Of a stretch of DNA of 64,000 bases, positions 41,504 through 52,070 are shown piece by piece. How positions within the stretch are numbered: position 1 is the first letter of the stretch; each line of letters begins with the position of its first letter. Source of the stretch: Pectobacterium parmentieri (GTDB lineage: Bacteria > Pseudomonadota > Gammaproteobacteria > Enterobacterales > Enterobacteriaceae); NCBI RefSeq assembly GCF_001742145.1, contig NZ_CP015749.1, positions 4,464,001 to 4,528,000 on the forward strand. Reading direction: 5' to 3'. A model generated the notes under the pieces. The model saw only the letters and a program-made list of their open reading frames with translations, made no database searches and was not told the DNA's origin. The position numbers and the translations under genes are program-made.

Positions 41504-42763
41504 ATGAATCTTACCGAATTAAAGAATACGCCAGTTTCTGAGTTAATTACTCTTGGCGAAAATATGGGACTGGAAAACCAGGCCCGCATGCGTAAACAGG
41601 ATATTATCTTCGCGATTCTGAAACAGCATGCCAAAAGTGGCGAGGATATTTTCGGCGATGGTGTGCTGGAGATACTGCAGGATGGCTTCGGCTTTCTCCG
41701 CTCCGCAGATAGCTCCTACCTCGCAGGCCCCGATGATATCTACGTTTCTCCCAGCCAAATCCGCCGTTTCAATCTCCGCACTGGTGACACCATTTCTGGC
41801 AAGATTCGTCCGCCGAAAGAGGGTGAGCGCTATTTTGCACTGTTGAAAGTTAACGAAGTTAACTACGACAGACCTGAAAACGCCCGCAACAAGATCCTGT
41901 TCGAAAACTTAACGCCACTGCATGCAAATTCTCGTCTGCGTATGGAACGTGGTAACGGTTCAACAGAAGATCTGACGGCGCGTGTGCTGGATCTGGCTTC
42001 GCCAATTGGCCGTGGTCAACGTGGGCTGATCGTTGCGCCGCCAAAAGCAGGTAAAACCATGCTGCTGCAGAATATCGCGCAGAGCATTGCTTACAACCAT
42101 CCTGACTGTGTGCTGATGGTGTTGCTGATTGACGAACGTCCGGAAGAAGTTACCGAGATGCAGCGTCTGGTGAAAGGTGAAGTGGTTGCATCAACGTTTG
42201 ACGAACCAGCTTCCCGTCACGTTCAGGTTGCTGAAATGGTGATCGAAAAAGCGAAGCGTCTGGTTGAACATAAGAAAGACGTTATCATCCTACTGGACTC
42301 CATTACTCGTCTGGCGCGTGCTTACAACACCGTTGTTCCGGCCTCGGGCAAAGTGTTGACTGGTGGTGTGGATGCCAACGCCTTGCATCGTCCGAAGCGT
42401 TTCTTCGGTGCGGCACGTAACGTTGAGGAAGGTGGTAGCCTGACAATCATCGCCACCGCGCTGGTTGATACTGGTTCCAAGATGGACGAAGTGATTTACG
42501 AAGAATTTAAAGGTACAGGTAATATGGAACTGCACCTAGCGCGTAAAATTGCAGAAAAACGCGTGTTCCCAGCGATTGATTACAACCGTTCTGGTACGCG
42601 TAAAGAAGAGCTGCTTACTACCTCTGAAGAATTGCAGAAGATGTGGATTCTACGCAAAATCATCCACCCAATGGGCGAGATCGATGCGATGGAATTCCTC
42701 ATCAATAAGTTGGCGATGACGAAAACCAACGATGAATTCTTCGATATGATGAAACGTTCATAA
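41504..42763 (+). CDS. rho: Transcription termination factor Rho
   Basis: Rho is the hexameric RNA translocase that ends transcripts. The 419-residue product is nearly identical to E. coli Rho: RNA-binding OSB domain with [23 protein letters not shown] near residue 60, P-loop PPKAGKTM near 180, Walker [18 protein letters not shown] near 260, Q-loop and R-loop ([12 protein letters not shown]) near 325. ATG 41504 aligns with E. coli MNLTELKNT; the frame continues upstream to 41390 by chance. Confidence 0.97.
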   Translation: MNLTELKNTPVSELITLGENMGLENQARMRKQDIIFAILKQHAKSGEDIFGDGVLEILQDGFGFLRSADSSYLAGPDDIYVSPSQIRRFNLRTGDTISGKIRPPKEGERYFALLKVNEVNYDRPENARNKILFENLTPLHANSRLRMERGNGSTEDLTARVLDLASPIGRGQRGLIVAPPKAGKTMLLQNIAQSIAYNHPDCVLMVLLIDERPEEVTEMQRLVKGEVVASTFDEPASRHVQVAEMVIEKAKRLVEHKKDVIILLDSITRLARAYNTVVPASGKVLTGGVDANALHRPKRFFGAARNVEEGGSLTIIATALVDTGSKMDEVIYEEFKGTGNMELHLARKIAEKRVFPAIDYNRSGTRKEELLTTSEELQKMWILRKIIHPMGEIDAMEFLINKLAMTKTNDEFFDMMKRS

Positions 42764-42778
42764 ATCCGGGCGTTCATC

Positions 42779-42914
42779 TATACCCTAAATAATTCGAGTT
42801 GCGGGACAAAACGTGTTTGTTTTGAATAACGCGAAACGCTAGCCCCTCAGGGTGATGCTCGGATACGAGACGAGTATTGCCAACGCAAACGCAGTTTGAA
42901 GTATGGCGGGTACA
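42779..42914 (+). repeat. Short palindromic repeat, long copy, between rho and wecA
   Basis: It begins TATACCCTAAATAATTCGAG and ends with GCAGTTTGAAGTATGGCGGGTACA. The outer ends and the inner TTCGAGTTGCG/CGCAGTTTGAA are inverted repeats. At about 136 bp it is the most complete of the three copies; the middle holds a further stem-loop region (GCTCGGATACGAGACGAGTATT). Confidence 0.8.
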
Positions 42915-42931
42915 TTACGGATAACTCGGGG

Positions 42932-42960
42932 AACGCCACGCTGGGTCGTGGCGTTTTTTT
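42932..42960 (+). terminator. Rho-independent terminator after rho
   Basis: AACGCCACG, loop CTGGGT, CGTGGCGTT, then T-run. A strong 9-bp stem that separates rho from the wec operon. Confidence 0.93.
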
Positions 42961-43104
42961 ATCTCCTAAGTGATCGGATGTGAATGTGCTTTCCGCAGGG
43001 AAAGCGCGGTTACTACTTCAATTTGTACTGGCGATCAACGTGGGCGATAGGATATAAGGCGTAAACCGAGTCTATACTGAACAGCTACAGCACGGCTGTT
43101 AACG

Positions 43105-44202
43105 GTGAACTTATTCACTATGAGTACCGAATTACTATTTATTTTCTTGTTTTCTCTGGGCTTTCTTTTTTTTGCTCGCAGCATCGCGGGTAAAATAGGA
43201 CTTGTCGATCGTCCCAATTACCGTAAACGTCATCGGGGTCTTGTACCTCTGGTTGGCGGCATTTCCGTGTATGCGGGTATCTGCTTTACCTACTTTATTA
43301 CCGATCAATATATCCCCAACTTCGATCGTTACCTGCCGTGCGCGGGTGTGCTGGTATTTGTCGGCATGCTTGACGATCGTTTTGATATCAGTGTGAAAAT
43401 TCGTGCCGTTGTGCAGGCATTGGTCGCGGTGGTGATGATGGCCTTTGCTGACTTGACGATACACAATCTGGGGCACATTTTCGGCCCATGGCCGATGGGG
43501 CTGGGGCCGTTTGGCTATCTGGTTACGCTGTTTGCCGTTTGGGCTGCGATCAATGCGTTCAATATGGTGGACGGGATTGATGGGTTGCTCGGTGGGTTGT
43601 CCAGCGTCTCATTCGGGGCGATGGGGATCTTGTTGTATCTGAGCGGCCATACGAATCTGGCATTGTGGTGTTTCGCCATGATCGCGGCGACGTTGCCTTA
43701 TATTCTGCTTAATCTCGGCATGTTTGGGCGACGCTACAAAGTCTTCATGGGCGATGCGGGTAGCACGATGATTGGCTTCACGGCTATTTGGCTCCTGATT
43801 CAGACGACGCAAGGCCCGCAGCATCCGATTAATCCGGTTACCGCACTGTGGATTATCGCTATTCCGCTGATCGATATGATTGCCATTATGTATCGACGTT
43901 TGCGTAAGGGAATGAGTCCGTTCTCGCCTGACCGACAGCATATTCATCATTTAATGATGCGAGCTGGTTTTTCTTCCCGTCAGGCATTTGTCCTGATTAC
44001 GCTGGCTGCCGCCTTGTTGGCTGCGATCGGCGTGTTGGGAGAATATTTCTTTTTTATACCTGAATGGGTCATGTTGGCATTATTCTTGCTTGTATTTCTG
44101 CTATATGGCTACTGCCTGAAACGAGCATGGCGGGTCGCCCGTTTTATCAAGCGAGTCAAACGCCGTATGCGGCATTCTGATGAGCAAAAGCAGTCATCCT
44201 GA
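43105..44202 (+). CDS. wecA: UDP-GlcNAc:undecaprenyl-phosphate GlcNAc-1-phosphate transferase WecA
   Basis: WecA starts enterobacterial common antigen (ECA) by making the lipid-linked GlcNAc; it may also start O-antigen. The 365-residue membrane protein has about 11 segments and the family motifs LDDRFDIS near residue 95, NAFNMVDGIDGL near 153, VFMGDAGSTMIGF near 212 and PDRQHIHHLMMRAG near 275. The start is GTG at 43105, by alignment with E. coli WecA (MNLLTVS, also GTG); an in-frame ATG at 43120 is the alternative. First gene of the ECA operon. Confidence 0.94.
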   Translation: MNLFTMSTELLFIFLFSLGFLFFARSIAGKIGLVDRPNYRKRHRGLVPLVGGISVYAGICFTYFITDQYIPNFDRYLPCAGVLVFVGMLDDRFDISVKIRAVVQALVAVVMMAFADLTIHNLGHIFGPWPMGLGPFGYLVTLFAVWAAINAFNMVDGIDGLLGGLSSVSFGAMGILLYLSGHTNLALWCFAMIAATLPYILLNLGMFGRRYKVFMGDAGSTMIGFTAIWLLIQTTQGPQHPINPVTALWIIAIPLIDMIAIMYRRLRKGMSPFSPDRQHIHHLMMRAGFSSRQAFVLITLAAALLAAIGVLGEYFFFIPEWVMLALFLLVFLLYGYCLKRAWRVARFIKRVKRRMRHSDEQKQSS

Positions 44203-44223
44203 CCAAATAACTTTGGGGAAGTA

Positions 44224-45270
44224 ATGAAATCAGAGAACTTGTCTACTGGGAATGCGTTGATTGATAACGAACTGGATATTCGTGGTTTATTTTGCCACTT
44301 GTGGCGTGGGAAAGTGTGGCCGGTAGCGATTGGCCTGCTTTTTGCCATTGTAGCATTAGGTTACTCCTATCTTGTTAAACAGGAGTGGAGTGCGACAGCG
44401 ATTACCGACAAACCAACGGTCAATATGCTGGGTGGATATTACTCGCAGCAGCAATTCCTGCGTAACCTTGATGCCCGATCTTTTTCCACTCTTCAGCCTG
44501 AACAACCGCCTATCTCGGCTGATGCTTATGGTGAACTCATCATGCAATTAGCGGCTTATGATACCCGCCGCGATTTCTGGTTGCAGACCAACTACTACAA
44601 GCAACGGCTGGAAGGTGATGAAAAGGCTGACGCGGCCTTGCTGGATGAACTGGTCAATAATATTCAGTTTACGCCGCGTGATGATGGGAAAAAAACCAAC
44701 GATTCCGTTAAGTTAGTGGCGGAAACCTCTGCGGATGCAAATACGTTACTCCGTCAGTATGTGGCTTTTGCCAGCCAGCGTGCTGCCAGCCATCTGAATG
44801 AAGAGATTAAAGGGGCCTGGGCCGCCAGAACTATTTTCATGAAGTCGCAGATTAAACGTCAGGAAGCGGTAGCGAAAGCGATTTACGATCGTGAAATTCG
44901 CAGCGTCGAACTGGCACTGAAAATTGCACAACAACAAGGTATTAGCCGTAGTCAGACGGATACACCAGTAGATGAAATCCCCGCATCGGAAATGTTCCTG
45001 CTTGGCAGGCCGATGCTCCAAGCCCGACTGGAGACGTTACAGACCAGCGGCCCTCACTACGAACTGGATTACGATCAAAATCGTGCGATGTTGGCAACGT
45101 TGAACGTTGGACCAACGCTCGAGCCCAATTTCCAGACGTATCGTTATTTGCGAACGCCGGAAGAGCCGGTGAAGCGTGACAGCCCGCGCCGGGCATTTCT
45201 GATGGTGATGTGGGGTGCGATTGGTGCGCTCATCGGGGCGGGGATTGCCTTGGCCCGCCGTCCGCGCTAA
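44224..45270 (+). CDS. wzzE: ECA polysaccharide chain length regulator WzzE
   Basis: WzzE sets the number of repeat units in ECA. It has 348 residues, the same as E. coli, and two membrane segments: near residues 38-58 and 322-342 (the latter with SPRRAFLMVMWG and a following GAxxG pattern), with a periplasmic, mainly helical domain between. This is the polysaccharide co-polymerase class 1 layout. It works with WzyE. GGGGAAG lies before the ATG. Confidence 0.94.
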   Translation: MKSENLSTGNALIDNELDIRGLFCHLWRGKVWPVAIGLLFAIVALGYSYLVKQEWSATAITDKPTVNMLGGYYSQQQFLRNLDARSFSTLQPEQPPISADAYGELIMQLAAYDTRRDFWLQTNYYKQRLEGDEKADAALLDELVNNIQFTPRDDGKKTNDSVKLVAETSADANTLLRQYVAFASQRAASHLNEEIKGAWAARTIFMKSQIKRQEAVAKAIYDREIRSVELALKIAQQQGISRSQTDTPVDEIPASEMFLLGRPMLQARLETLQTSGPHYELDYDQNRAMLATLNVGPTLEPNFQTYRYLRTPEEPVKRDSPRRAFLMVMWGAIGALIGAGIALARRPR

Positions 45271-45337
45271 CCGGCTTGCTGATTTGTGTTTGATGCTCGG
45301 CAAGCATTTGCATCTACCCTGATTAAAGAGATTCAAT

Positions 45338-46462
45338 GTGAAAGTGTTGACTGTTTTCGGCACCCGGCCGGAGGCCATTAAAGTGGCACCGCTGGTCCAT
45401 GCCTTGGCTCAGGATGGAGCCTTTGAATCGAGAATTTGCGTAACAGCCCAGCATCGGGAGATGCTGGATCAGGTGCTGCGTTTGTTCGATATTACGCCGG
45501 ATTACGATCTGGATATTATGCGACCGGGACAGGGGCTCAGTGAGATATCTTGCCGGATTTTATCGGGGCTTGAACCCGTTATGGCGGAGTTCAAACCGGA
45601 TTTGGTGTTGGTTCATGGCGATACCACTACGACGCTGGCAACCAGTCTGGCGGCTTTTTACCAGCGTATTCCGGTCGGCCACGTAGAAGCGGGTTTGCGT
45701 ACTGGTAATCTGTATTCTCCCTGGCCGGAAGAAGCCAACCGTAAGCTGACCGGGCATCTGGCGATGTACCATTTTGCCCCGACGGAGAATTCCCGCCAAA
45801 ATTTGCTGCGTGAACACTTGTCCGATCGGCATATCTTTGTGACGGGCAATACGGTGATTGATGCGCTGTTTTGGGTGCGTGACCGTATCATCGGCGATGC
45901 TACGCTACGTCGCAGCCTCGACGAAAAATATGCTTTTTTGGACGACAGTAAAAAACTGATTCTGGTTACTGGGCATCGACGTGAGAGCTTTGGCGGCGGC
46001 TTTGAGCGCATTTGTGGCGCATTGGCCGATATTGCCCGCCGACACCCTGAAGTGCAGATTGTGTACCCAGTCCACCTGAATCCTAACGTTGGCGAGCCGG
46101 TGAATCGTATCCTGAGCGGCATTGATAATGTGATGCTGATTGCACCGCAGGACTATCTGCCTTTTGTGTATTTGATGAACCGTTCTTACATGATTTTGAC
46201 CGACTCGGGTGGCATTCAGGAAGAGGCTCCGTCGCTAGGAATACCTGTTTTGGTGATGCGTGATGCGACGGAGCGACCGGAAGCGGTGGAAGCGGGGACG
46301 GTCAAACTGGTCGGCACGGAAGTGGCGAGCATTGTCGATGCGGTATCTATGCTGTTGACGGATGAAGAGGCGTATCAGGCAATGAGCCGCGCCCACAACC
46401 CCTATGGCGATGGCCAAGCCTGTCAACGCATTGTTGATGCGTTAAAAAATCATAGGGAATGA
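45338..46462 (+). CDS. wecB: UDP-N-acetylglucosamine 2-epimerase WecB
   Basis: WecB converts UDP-GlcNAc to UDP-ManNAc. The 374-residue product (E. coli 376) starts at GTG 45338 with [23 protein letters not shown], the family N-terminus. Further landmarks are [10 protein letters not shown] near 122, [10 protein letters not shown] near 212 (catalytic His region) and [12 protein letters not shown] near 290. In E. coli the gene overlaps wecC; here 124 bases with four hairpins separate them. Confidence 0.95.
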   Translation: MKVLTVFGTRPEAIKVAPLVHALAQDGAFESRICVTAQHREMLDQVLRLFDITPDYDLDIMRPGQGLSEISCRILSGLEPVMAEFKPDLVLVHGDTTTTLATSLAAFYQRIPVGHVEAGLRTGNLYSPWPEEANRKLTGHLAMYHFAPTENSRQNLLREHLSDRHIFVTGNTVIDALFWVRDRIIGDATLRRSLDEKYAFLDDSKKLILVTGHRRESFGGGFERICGALADIARRHPEVQIVYPVHLNPNVGEPVNRILSGIDNVMLIAPQDYLPFVYLMNRSYMILTDSGGIQEEAPSLGIPVLVMRDATERPEAVEAGTVKLVGTEVASIVDAVSMLLTDEEAYQAMSRAHNPYGDGQACQRIVDALKNHRE

Positions 46463-46469
46463 TTTTTAG

Positions 46470-46560
46470 CGCTGCTTTTGCAGCGACCCGAAGGGTGTCG
46501 GGCAGGGATAGCCTGACATAAAAAATCGCCAGGTGCGATTTTAAACGTCGCCATGCGGCG
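46470..46560 (+). other. Four consecutive hairpins between wecB and wecC
   Basis: Four stem-loops follow each other in the 124-base gap: CGCTGC/GCAGCG (46470-46485), CCCGA/TCGGG (46487-46502), AAAATCGC/GCGATTTT with a 5-base loop (46522-46542), and CGTCGC/GCGGCG with one G-T pair (46546-46560). None has a proper T-run; the third is the strongest. No coding potential. Likely an mRNA-stability or attenuation element, or a small inserted element. Confidence 0.6.
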
Positions 46561-46586
46561 GCAGACATAAAAATTATGGTGACACT

Positions 46587-47849
46587 ATGAGCTTTACTAC
46601 CATTTCCGTAATCGGTTTAGGTTACATTGGCTTACCCACCGCTGCGGCGTTTGCGTCGCGTCAGAAAAAAGTTATCGGTGTCGATGTGAACAAACTGGCG
46701 GTTGAGACCATTAATCGCGGTGAAATCCATATTGTCGAACCCGATTTGGATACCTTGGTCAAGGTCGCGGTGGAAAATGGCTACCTTCAGGCGATGACAA
46801 AACCTGTGCCAGCCGATGCTTTCCTGATCGCCGTTCCTACGCCTTTCAAAGGCGATCACGAACCTGATTTAACCTACGTTCAGGCTGCTGCTGCGTCCAT
46901 CGCCCCTGTTCTGAAGAAAGGCGATCTGGTGATCCTGGAATCAACGTCCCCCGTAGGGGCGACGGAGCAAATGGCCGAGTGGCTTGCTGAGGCGCGCGCG
47001 GATTTGACGTTTCCGCAGCAGGTAGGGGAAACGGCAGACATCAATATTGTCTATTGCCCTGAACGCGTACTACCCGGTCAGGTTGTGGTGGAGTTGATTA
47101 AGAACGATCGCGTTATTGGCGGTATGACTCCCGTGTGCTCTGCCCGCGCCAGTGAACTGTACAACATCTTCCTGGAAGGTGAGTGTGTGGTTACTAACTC
47201 CCGCACCGCCGAAATGTGTAAGTTGACTGAAAACAGCTTCCGCGACGTTAATATTGCTTTCGCCAATGAGCTCTCGCTGATTTGTGCCGAACAAAACATT
47301 AACGTATGGGAACTTATCCGATTGGCAAATCGCCATCCCCGCGTCAATATCCTGCAACCCGGTCCTGGCGTAGGCGGGCACTGTATCGCGGTCGACCCTT
47401 GGTTTATCGTGGCGCAAAATCCGCAGCAGGCTCGACTGATTCACACCGCCAGGCTGGTGAACGATGGTAAGCCGCTCTGGGTGGTGGATCAGGTCAAAGC
47501 GGCCGTGGCGGATTATCTGGTGCAAACGGATAAGCGCGCTAGCGAGGTCACGGTGGCCTGCTTTGGATTAGCGTTCAAGCCTGATATCGACGATTTGCGT
47601 GAAAGCCCTGCGGTGGGGATTACGTCGATGATTGCACAATGGAATTCCGGCGTGACGTTAGTCGTCGAACCGAATGTCAAACACCTGCCGTCCGCGCTGG
47701 CTGGGCAGGTAAAACTGGTCGATACCCTCAGCGCATTAAAAGAAGCTGATGTGCTAGTGATGCTGGTCGATCATCGTCAGTTTAAAGCGATTAACCCAGA
47801 AGATGTGAAACAACCGTGGGTCATTGATACCAAAGGAGTATGGCGTTGA
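46587..47849 (+). CDS. wecC: UDP-N-acetyl-D-mannosamine dehydrogenase WecC
   Basis: WecC oxidises UDP-ManNAc to UDP-ManNAcA with two NAD+. The 420-residue product is the same size as E. coli WecC. It has the NAD-binding [15 protein letters not shown] (residues 8-22), [15 protein letters not shown] near 118, and the catalytic cysteine in [11 protein letters not shown] near residue 265. The UDP-glucose/GDP-mannose dehydrogenase family layout is complete. Its TGA overlaps the rffG TTG start (TTGA). Confidence 0.95.
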   Translation: MSFTTISVIGLGYIGLPTAAAFASRQKKVIGVDVNKLAVETINRGEIHIVEPDLDTLVKVAVENGYLQAMTKPVPADAFLIAVPTPFKGDHEPDLTYVQAAAASIAPVLKKGDLVILESTSPVGATEQMAEWLAEARADLTFPQQVGETADINIVYCPERVLPGQVVVELIKNDRVIGGMTPVCSARASELYNIFLEGECVVTNSRTAEMCKLTENSFRDVNIAFANELSLICAEQNINVWELIRLANRHPRVNILQPGPGVGGHCIAVDPWFIVAQNPQQARLIHTARLVNDGKPLWVVDQVKAAVADYLVQTDKRASEVTVACFGLAFKPDIDDLRESPAVGITSMIAQWNSGVTLVVEPNVKHLPSALAGQVKLVDTLSALKEADVLVMLVDHRQFKAINPEDVKQPWVIDTKGVWR

Positions 47850-48913
47850 AACGTATTTTAATTACCGGTGGAGCTGGGTTTATTGGTTCAGCGTTGGTCA
47901 GATACATTCTGACTGAAACGCAGGATAGCGTTGTTGTTGTCGATAAACTGACTTATGCGGGGAACCTGTCTTCGCTGGCACCGGTTGCTGAGAGTGAACG
48001 TTTTGCGTTCGAGCGGGTGGATATCTGCGATCGCGCTGAATTGGATCGCGTCTTTGCGGCTTACCAACCTGCACTGGTGATGCATTTGGCGGCGGAAAGC
48101 CACGTTGACCGCTCTATCGATGGCCCGGCGGCGTTTATCGAAACCAATATTGTCGGCACCTATACCATGCTGGAAGCGGCACGCCACTACTGGCAGAACC
48201 TGGCAGATGCGGACAAGGGGGTGTTTCGTTTTCACCATATTTCTACCGATGAAGTGTTTGGCGATCTGCATGGGACGGACGATCTGTTTACCGAAACCAC
48301 GTCTTATGCGCCGAGCAGCCCCTATTCAGCATCGAAAGCGTCTAGCGACCACCTTGTTCGTGCCTGGCTGCGTACCTACGGGTTCCCGACGGTTATCACC
48401 AACTGCTCGAATAACTACGGCCCTTACCATTTCCCAGAGAAGCTGATCCCGCTGGTCATCCTGAATGCAGTCGCGGGCAAACCGTTACCGGTTTACGGTG
48501 ACGGCGCGCAAATTCGTGACTGGCTGTTTGTCGAAGACCACGCTCGCGCACTGTACAAAGTCGTGACGGAAGGCGAAATCGGCGAGACGTACAACATCGG
48601 TGGTCATAACGAACGTAAAAACATTGAAGTGGTGCAGACTATTTGTGAACTGCTGGAAGAGCTGGCACCGAATAAGCCTGCTGGCGTAGCGCATTATCGC
48701 GATCTCATCACCTACGTGAAAGACCGCCCAGGCCACGATATGCGTTATGCCATCGATGCCGGAAAAATTGAACGTGAACTGGGCTGGCGTCCAGAAGAAA
48801 CGTTTGAGACGGGCATGAAAAAAACCGTCAGTTGGTATCTGAATAACGAAAAATGGTGGCGCAGCGTGCAGGACGGTTCTTATACCGGTGAGCGTTTAGG
48901 ACTGAACGACTAA
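47846..48913 (+). CDS. rffG: dTDP-glucose 4,6-dehydratase RffG
   Basis: RffG makes dTDP-4-keto-6-deoxyglucose, a precursor of the Fuc4NAc residue of ECA. The 355-residue product equals E. coli RffG in length. It is an extended short-chain dehydrogenase: [16 protein letters not shown] near residue 8, and the catalytic YSASKAS near 162 with [10 protein letters not shown] near 130. TTG 47846 is chosen over ATG 47840: GGAG is 7 bases before the TTG but only 1 before the ATG, and the product then starts like E. coli. It overlaps the wecC stop. Confidence 0.93.
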   Translation: MKRILITGGAGFIGSALVRYILTETQDSVVVVDKLTYAGNLSSLAPVAESERFAFERVDICDRAELDRVFAAYQPALVMHLAAESHVDRSIDGPAAFIETNIVGTYTMLEAARHYWQNLADADKGVFRFHHISTDEVFGDLHGTDDLFTETTSYAPSSPYSASKASSDHLVRAWLRTYGFPTVITNCSNNYGPYHFPEKLIPLVILNAVAGKPLPVYGDGAQIRDWLFVEDHARALYKVVTEGEIGETYNIGGHNERKNIEVVQTICELLEELAPNKPAGVAHYRDLITYVKDRPGHDMRYAIDAGKIERELGWRPEETFETGMKKTVSWYLNNEKWWRSVQDGSYTGERLGLND

Positions 48914-48951
48914 ACTGCGTGCTATATGGCGGAAAAGAAAGGGGCGAAATA

Positions 48952-49683
48952 ATGACCTGTCCGATATCAGCAGGAAAGGGAGAGATTTGCGCCACGATTG
49001 AGCCGCTGGTCTGGGAGAGCGAATTCTTCCAGATTGACAGCGGTAAGCTGAATTTTTCGCCTGCTGCGCCCGCGTTAACGAGTGATGTGCTGAGTGCATT
49101 TACGCTGACGCAGGCCAAAATCGCAGCAGACAACCTGGTGTTGGCGGATGCGCTGGCCGATCTCGGTTTTCGCTTGGTGGAAGGTGAGGCCGATCTCAGT
49201 CTGTCGCTGCACTCCGCTATCGCTGTTACGTCGTTACCGCGCTGGCGTGAAGCCACGCCTGACGATATCCCTGTGTTGAGGGATGCCGCATCACGCGTTT
49301 TTGCGCTGAGCCGCTTTCGTTCCCCGTGGTATCAACCGGAGGATAGTGGGCGCTTCTACGCGCAGTGGATTGAGAATGCTGTGCACGGGACGTTCGACCA
49401 CTGCTGTTTGCTGGTGGAAGATGCTGCGGGCCATCCACAAGGGTGGGTCACGCTGCGCAGGGTTGATGACACGGAGGCTCGTATCGGGTTACTCGGTGTT
49501 TGGCCCGGCGTTACGGTACGTGGCATGGGTTCACAACTGATGGCGCTGGCGGAAACGTGGTGCCGACAGCAAGGGTTGATACGCCTTCGGGTCGCGACGC
49601 AGATTGGCAACGTGGCGGCTCTTCGTCTTTATCTTCGCCGTGGTGCCACTATTGAGAGCACGGCGTATTGGTTATACAGGTGA
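48952..49683 (+). CDS. wecD: dTDP-4-amino-4,6-dideoxygalactose acetyltransferase WecD (RffC)
   Basis: WecD acetylates dTDP-Fuc4N with acetyl-CoA to make dTDP-Fuc4NAc. The 243-residue product has a GNAT fold in its second half, with the acetyl-CoA loop GVTVRGMGSQLM near 192, and the family end GATIESTAYWLYR. It is longer than E. coli WecD (224) and the N-terminal half is diverged. ATG 48952 has AGGGG before it; the frame is open up to 48919. wecE follows 4 bases after the stop. Confidence 0.88.
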   Translation: MTCPISAGKGEICATIEPLVWESEFFQIDSGKLNFSPAAPALTSDVLSAFTLTQAKIAADNLVLADALADLGFRLVEGEADLSLSLHSAIAVTSLPRWREATPDDIPVLRDAASRVFALSRFRSPWYQPEDSGRFYAQWIENAVHGTFDHCCLLVEDAAGHPQGWVTLRRVDDTEARIGLLGVWPGVTVRGMGSQLMALAETWCRQQGLIRLRVATQIGNVAALRLYLRRGATIESTAYWLYR

Positions 49684-49687
49684 TCAC

Positions 49688-50818
49688 ATGATTCCATTTA
49701 ATGCGCCACCGGTTGTCGGTACGGAACTGGACTATATGCAGGCCGCCATGAGCAGCGGCAAATTGTGCGGCGATGGCGGGTTTACCCGCCGTTGTCAGCA
49801 GTGGCTGGAACATTATTCCGGTAGTAAAAAAGTCCTGCTCACGCCGTCTTGTACCGCGTCGCTGGAAATGGCCGCTATCCTGCTGGACGTGAAGCCCGGC
49901 GATGAAGTGATCATGCCGAGCTATACCTTCGTTTCTACCGCCAATGCCTTTGTATTGCGTGGGGCGAAAATCGTGTTTGTCGATATCCGTCCAGATACGA
50001 TGAACATTGACGAAACGAAGATCGAAGCGGCAATTACAGAAAAAACGCGCATTATCGTGCCAGTTCACTACGCGGGCGTCGCCTGCGAGATGGACGCGAT
50101 TATGGCACTGGCGAAAAAATACGATTTATATGTCGTGGAAGATGCGGCACAGGGCGTGATGTCCAGCTACAAAGGCCGCGTTCTGGGCTCCATCGGCCAC
50201 ATCGGCTGCTTCAGTTTTCACGAAACCAAGAACTACACCTCGGGCGGAGAAGGCGGGGCCACGCTGATTAATGACGCCAGGCTGGTGGAGCGAGCGGAAA
50301 TCGTTCGTGAAAAAGGCACCAACCGTAGCCAGTTCTTCCGTGGGCAGGTGGACAAATATACCTGGCGCGACATCGGCTCAAGCTATCTGATGGCGGATAT
50401 TCAGGCCGCCTATCTCTGGGCACAGTTGGAAGCAGCGCGACCGATTAATGAACGTCGCCTGAAACTGTGGCAGAACTACTACGCCGCATTTAAATCGCTG
50501 GCCGACGCTGGGCGACTTACCCTACCGACCGTGCCTGCCAATGGGATCCACAACGCGCACATGTTTTATATCAAACTACGCGATCAGGACGACCGCAGTG
50601 CGTTTATCAATTATATGAAAGAAGCCGAAATCATGACGGTCTTTCATTATATCCCGCTACATAGTTGCCCGGCCGGCCTGAACTTCGGTCGTTTCTCCGG
50701 TGACGATCGCTACACCACGCAGGAAAGCGAGCGGCTGGTACGTTTACCACTGTTCTACAACCTGTCGGACGTCAATCAGCGTACCGTCATTAATACCATT
50801 CTGAGCTTCTTCTCCTGA
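49688..50818 (+). CDS. wecE: dTDP-4-amino-4,6-dideoxygalactose transaminase WecE (RffA)
   Basis: WecE transfers an amino group from glutamate to dTDP-4-keto-6-deoxyglucose, giving dTDP-Fuc4N. The 376-residue PLP enzyme matches the E. coli length and belongs to the DegT/DnrJ/EryC1 family. The PLP lysine is in SFHETKNYTSGGEGG near residue 181, with VEDAAQGVMSSYKG before it and GTNRSQFFRGQVDKYTW after. The frame extends to 49604 upstream inside wecD; ATG 49688 gives the E. coli N-terminus MIPFNAPPV. wzxE follows one base after the stop. Confidence 0.95.
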   Translation: MIPFNAPPVVGTELDYMQAAMSSGKLCGDGGFTRRCQQWLEHYSGSKKVLLTPSCTASLEMAAILLDVKPGDEVIMPSYTFVSTANAFVLRGAKIVFVDIRPDTMNIDETKIEAAITEKTRIIVPVHYAGVACEMDAIMALAKKYDLYVVEDAAQGVMSSYKGRVLGSIGHIGCFSFHETKNYTSGGEGGATLINDARLVERAEIVREKGTNRSQFFRGQVDKYTWRDIGSSYLMADIQAAYLWAQLEAARPINERRLKLWQNYYAAFKSLADAGRLTLPTVPANGIHNAHMFYIKLRDQDDRSAFINYMKEAEIMTVFHYIPLHSCPAGLNFGRFSGDDRYTTQESERLVRLPLFYNLSDVNQRTVINTILSFFS

Positions 50819-50819
50819 T

Positions 50820-52070
50820 ATGTCGTTGGCGAAAGCATCGATATGGACGGCAGGCTCCACGCTGATAAAAATCGGCGCGGGGCTGGTTGTCGTCAAACTG
50901 CTGGCGGTCACGTTTGGCCCCAGCGGTGTGGGGATGGCAGGAAATTTCCGCCAGTTGATTACGGTATTGGGCGTGCTAGCCGGTGCGGGGATTTTCAACG
51001 GCGTCACTAAATACGTTGCGGAGTATCAGCAACAGCCGGACCAATTGAGACCGCTGCTCGGCACGTCTATCACGCTGGTGCTGGGATTTTCCACTTTTCT
51101 GGCAATACTCTTCCTAGCGGCCGCAACGCCTATCGCCAAGCTACTGTTTGGGCATGACGATTATCGTGATGTGGTGCGTGCGCTGGCATTTATCCAGATG
51201 GGTATCGCCTATGCCAACCTGTTTCTGGCGATCCTCAAAGGCTATCGAGATGCGATAGGCAACGCGCTGGCTGTTATCGGCGGCAGTCTGATCGGGTTGG
51301 CGGCTTTTTGGATCTGCCTGCGGCTGGGCGGCTATGTTGGCGCATTGGCAGGGCTGGCTCTGGTGCCTGCGCTGTTGGTTATTCCTGCGGGAATAATGCT
51401 ATTGCGGCGTACACCGCTGTCGTTAGCGTCGTTAAAACCCGCGTGGGATCGCGCCATCGCCGGGCAATTGGGCAAATTTACGCTGATGGCGTTGATGACG
51501 GCGGTGACGCTGCCCGTCGCGTACATCATGATGCGTAACCTGCTGGCGGCGCATTACAGTTGGGATGAAGTGGGCATTTGGCAGGGCGTTAGCAGTATTT
51601 CCGATGCTTACCTGCAATTTATTACCGCCTCCTTTACCGTTTATTTGTTGCCGACGCTCTCACGTCTGACGGATAAGACCGCGCTGGCGCAGGAAATTGT
51701 GCGCTCGCTGAAGTTTGTATTACCCGTCGTAGCGGGCGTCAGCTTTTGCGTGTGGCTGCTGCGAGATTTTGCCATCTGGCTGCTGTTCTCCAGCCAGTTT
51801 ACTGCAATGAGAGATCTCTTTGTTTGGCAGTTGGTCGGGGATGTGATGAAAGTGGGCGCTTACGTCTTTGGCTATTTGGTCATCGCAAAAGCGGCGCTGC
51901 GCTTTTATCTGCTCACGGAAGTGAGCCAGTTTCTTCTGTTAACCGGTTTTTCTCACTGGTTAATTCCGCTTTATGGCGCACAAGGCGCAGCGCAGGCCTA
52001 TATGGCAACCTACTTGGTCTATTTTTTGCTTTGTTGTTGCGTATTCATTATTTACCGTAGGCGAGCATGA
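50820..52070 (+). CDS. wzxE: ECA lipid III flippase WzxE
   Basis: WzxE moves the lipid-linked ECA trisaccharide (lipid III) to the periplasmic side. The 416-residue protein is the same length as E. coli WzxE, highly hydrophobic with 12 predicted membrane segments and the polysaccharide-exporter fold. It starts one base after wecE and its ATGA end overlaps wecF, so translation is coupled. The N-terminus [20 protein letters not shown] is typical. Confidence 0.94.
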   Translation: MSLAKASIWTAGSTLIKIGAGLVVVKLLAVTFGPSGVGMAGNFRQLITVLGVLAGAGIFNGVTKYVAEYQQQPDQLRPLLGTSITLVLGFSTFLAILFLAAATPIAKLLFGHDDYRDVVRALAFIQMGIAYANLFLAILKGYRDAIGNALAVIGGSLIGLAAFWICLRLGGYVGALAGLALVPALLVIPAGIMLLRRTPLSLASLKPAWDRAIAGQLGKFTLMALMTAVTLPVAYIMMRNLLAAHYSWDEVGIWQGVSSISDAYLQFITASFTVYLLPTLSRLTDKTALAQEIVRSLKFVLPVVAGVSFCVWLLRDFAIWLLFSSQFTAMRDLFVWQLVGDVMKVGAYVFGYLVIAKAALRFYLLTEVSQFLLLTGFSHWLIPLYGAQGAAQAYMATYLVYFLLCCCVFIIYRRRA

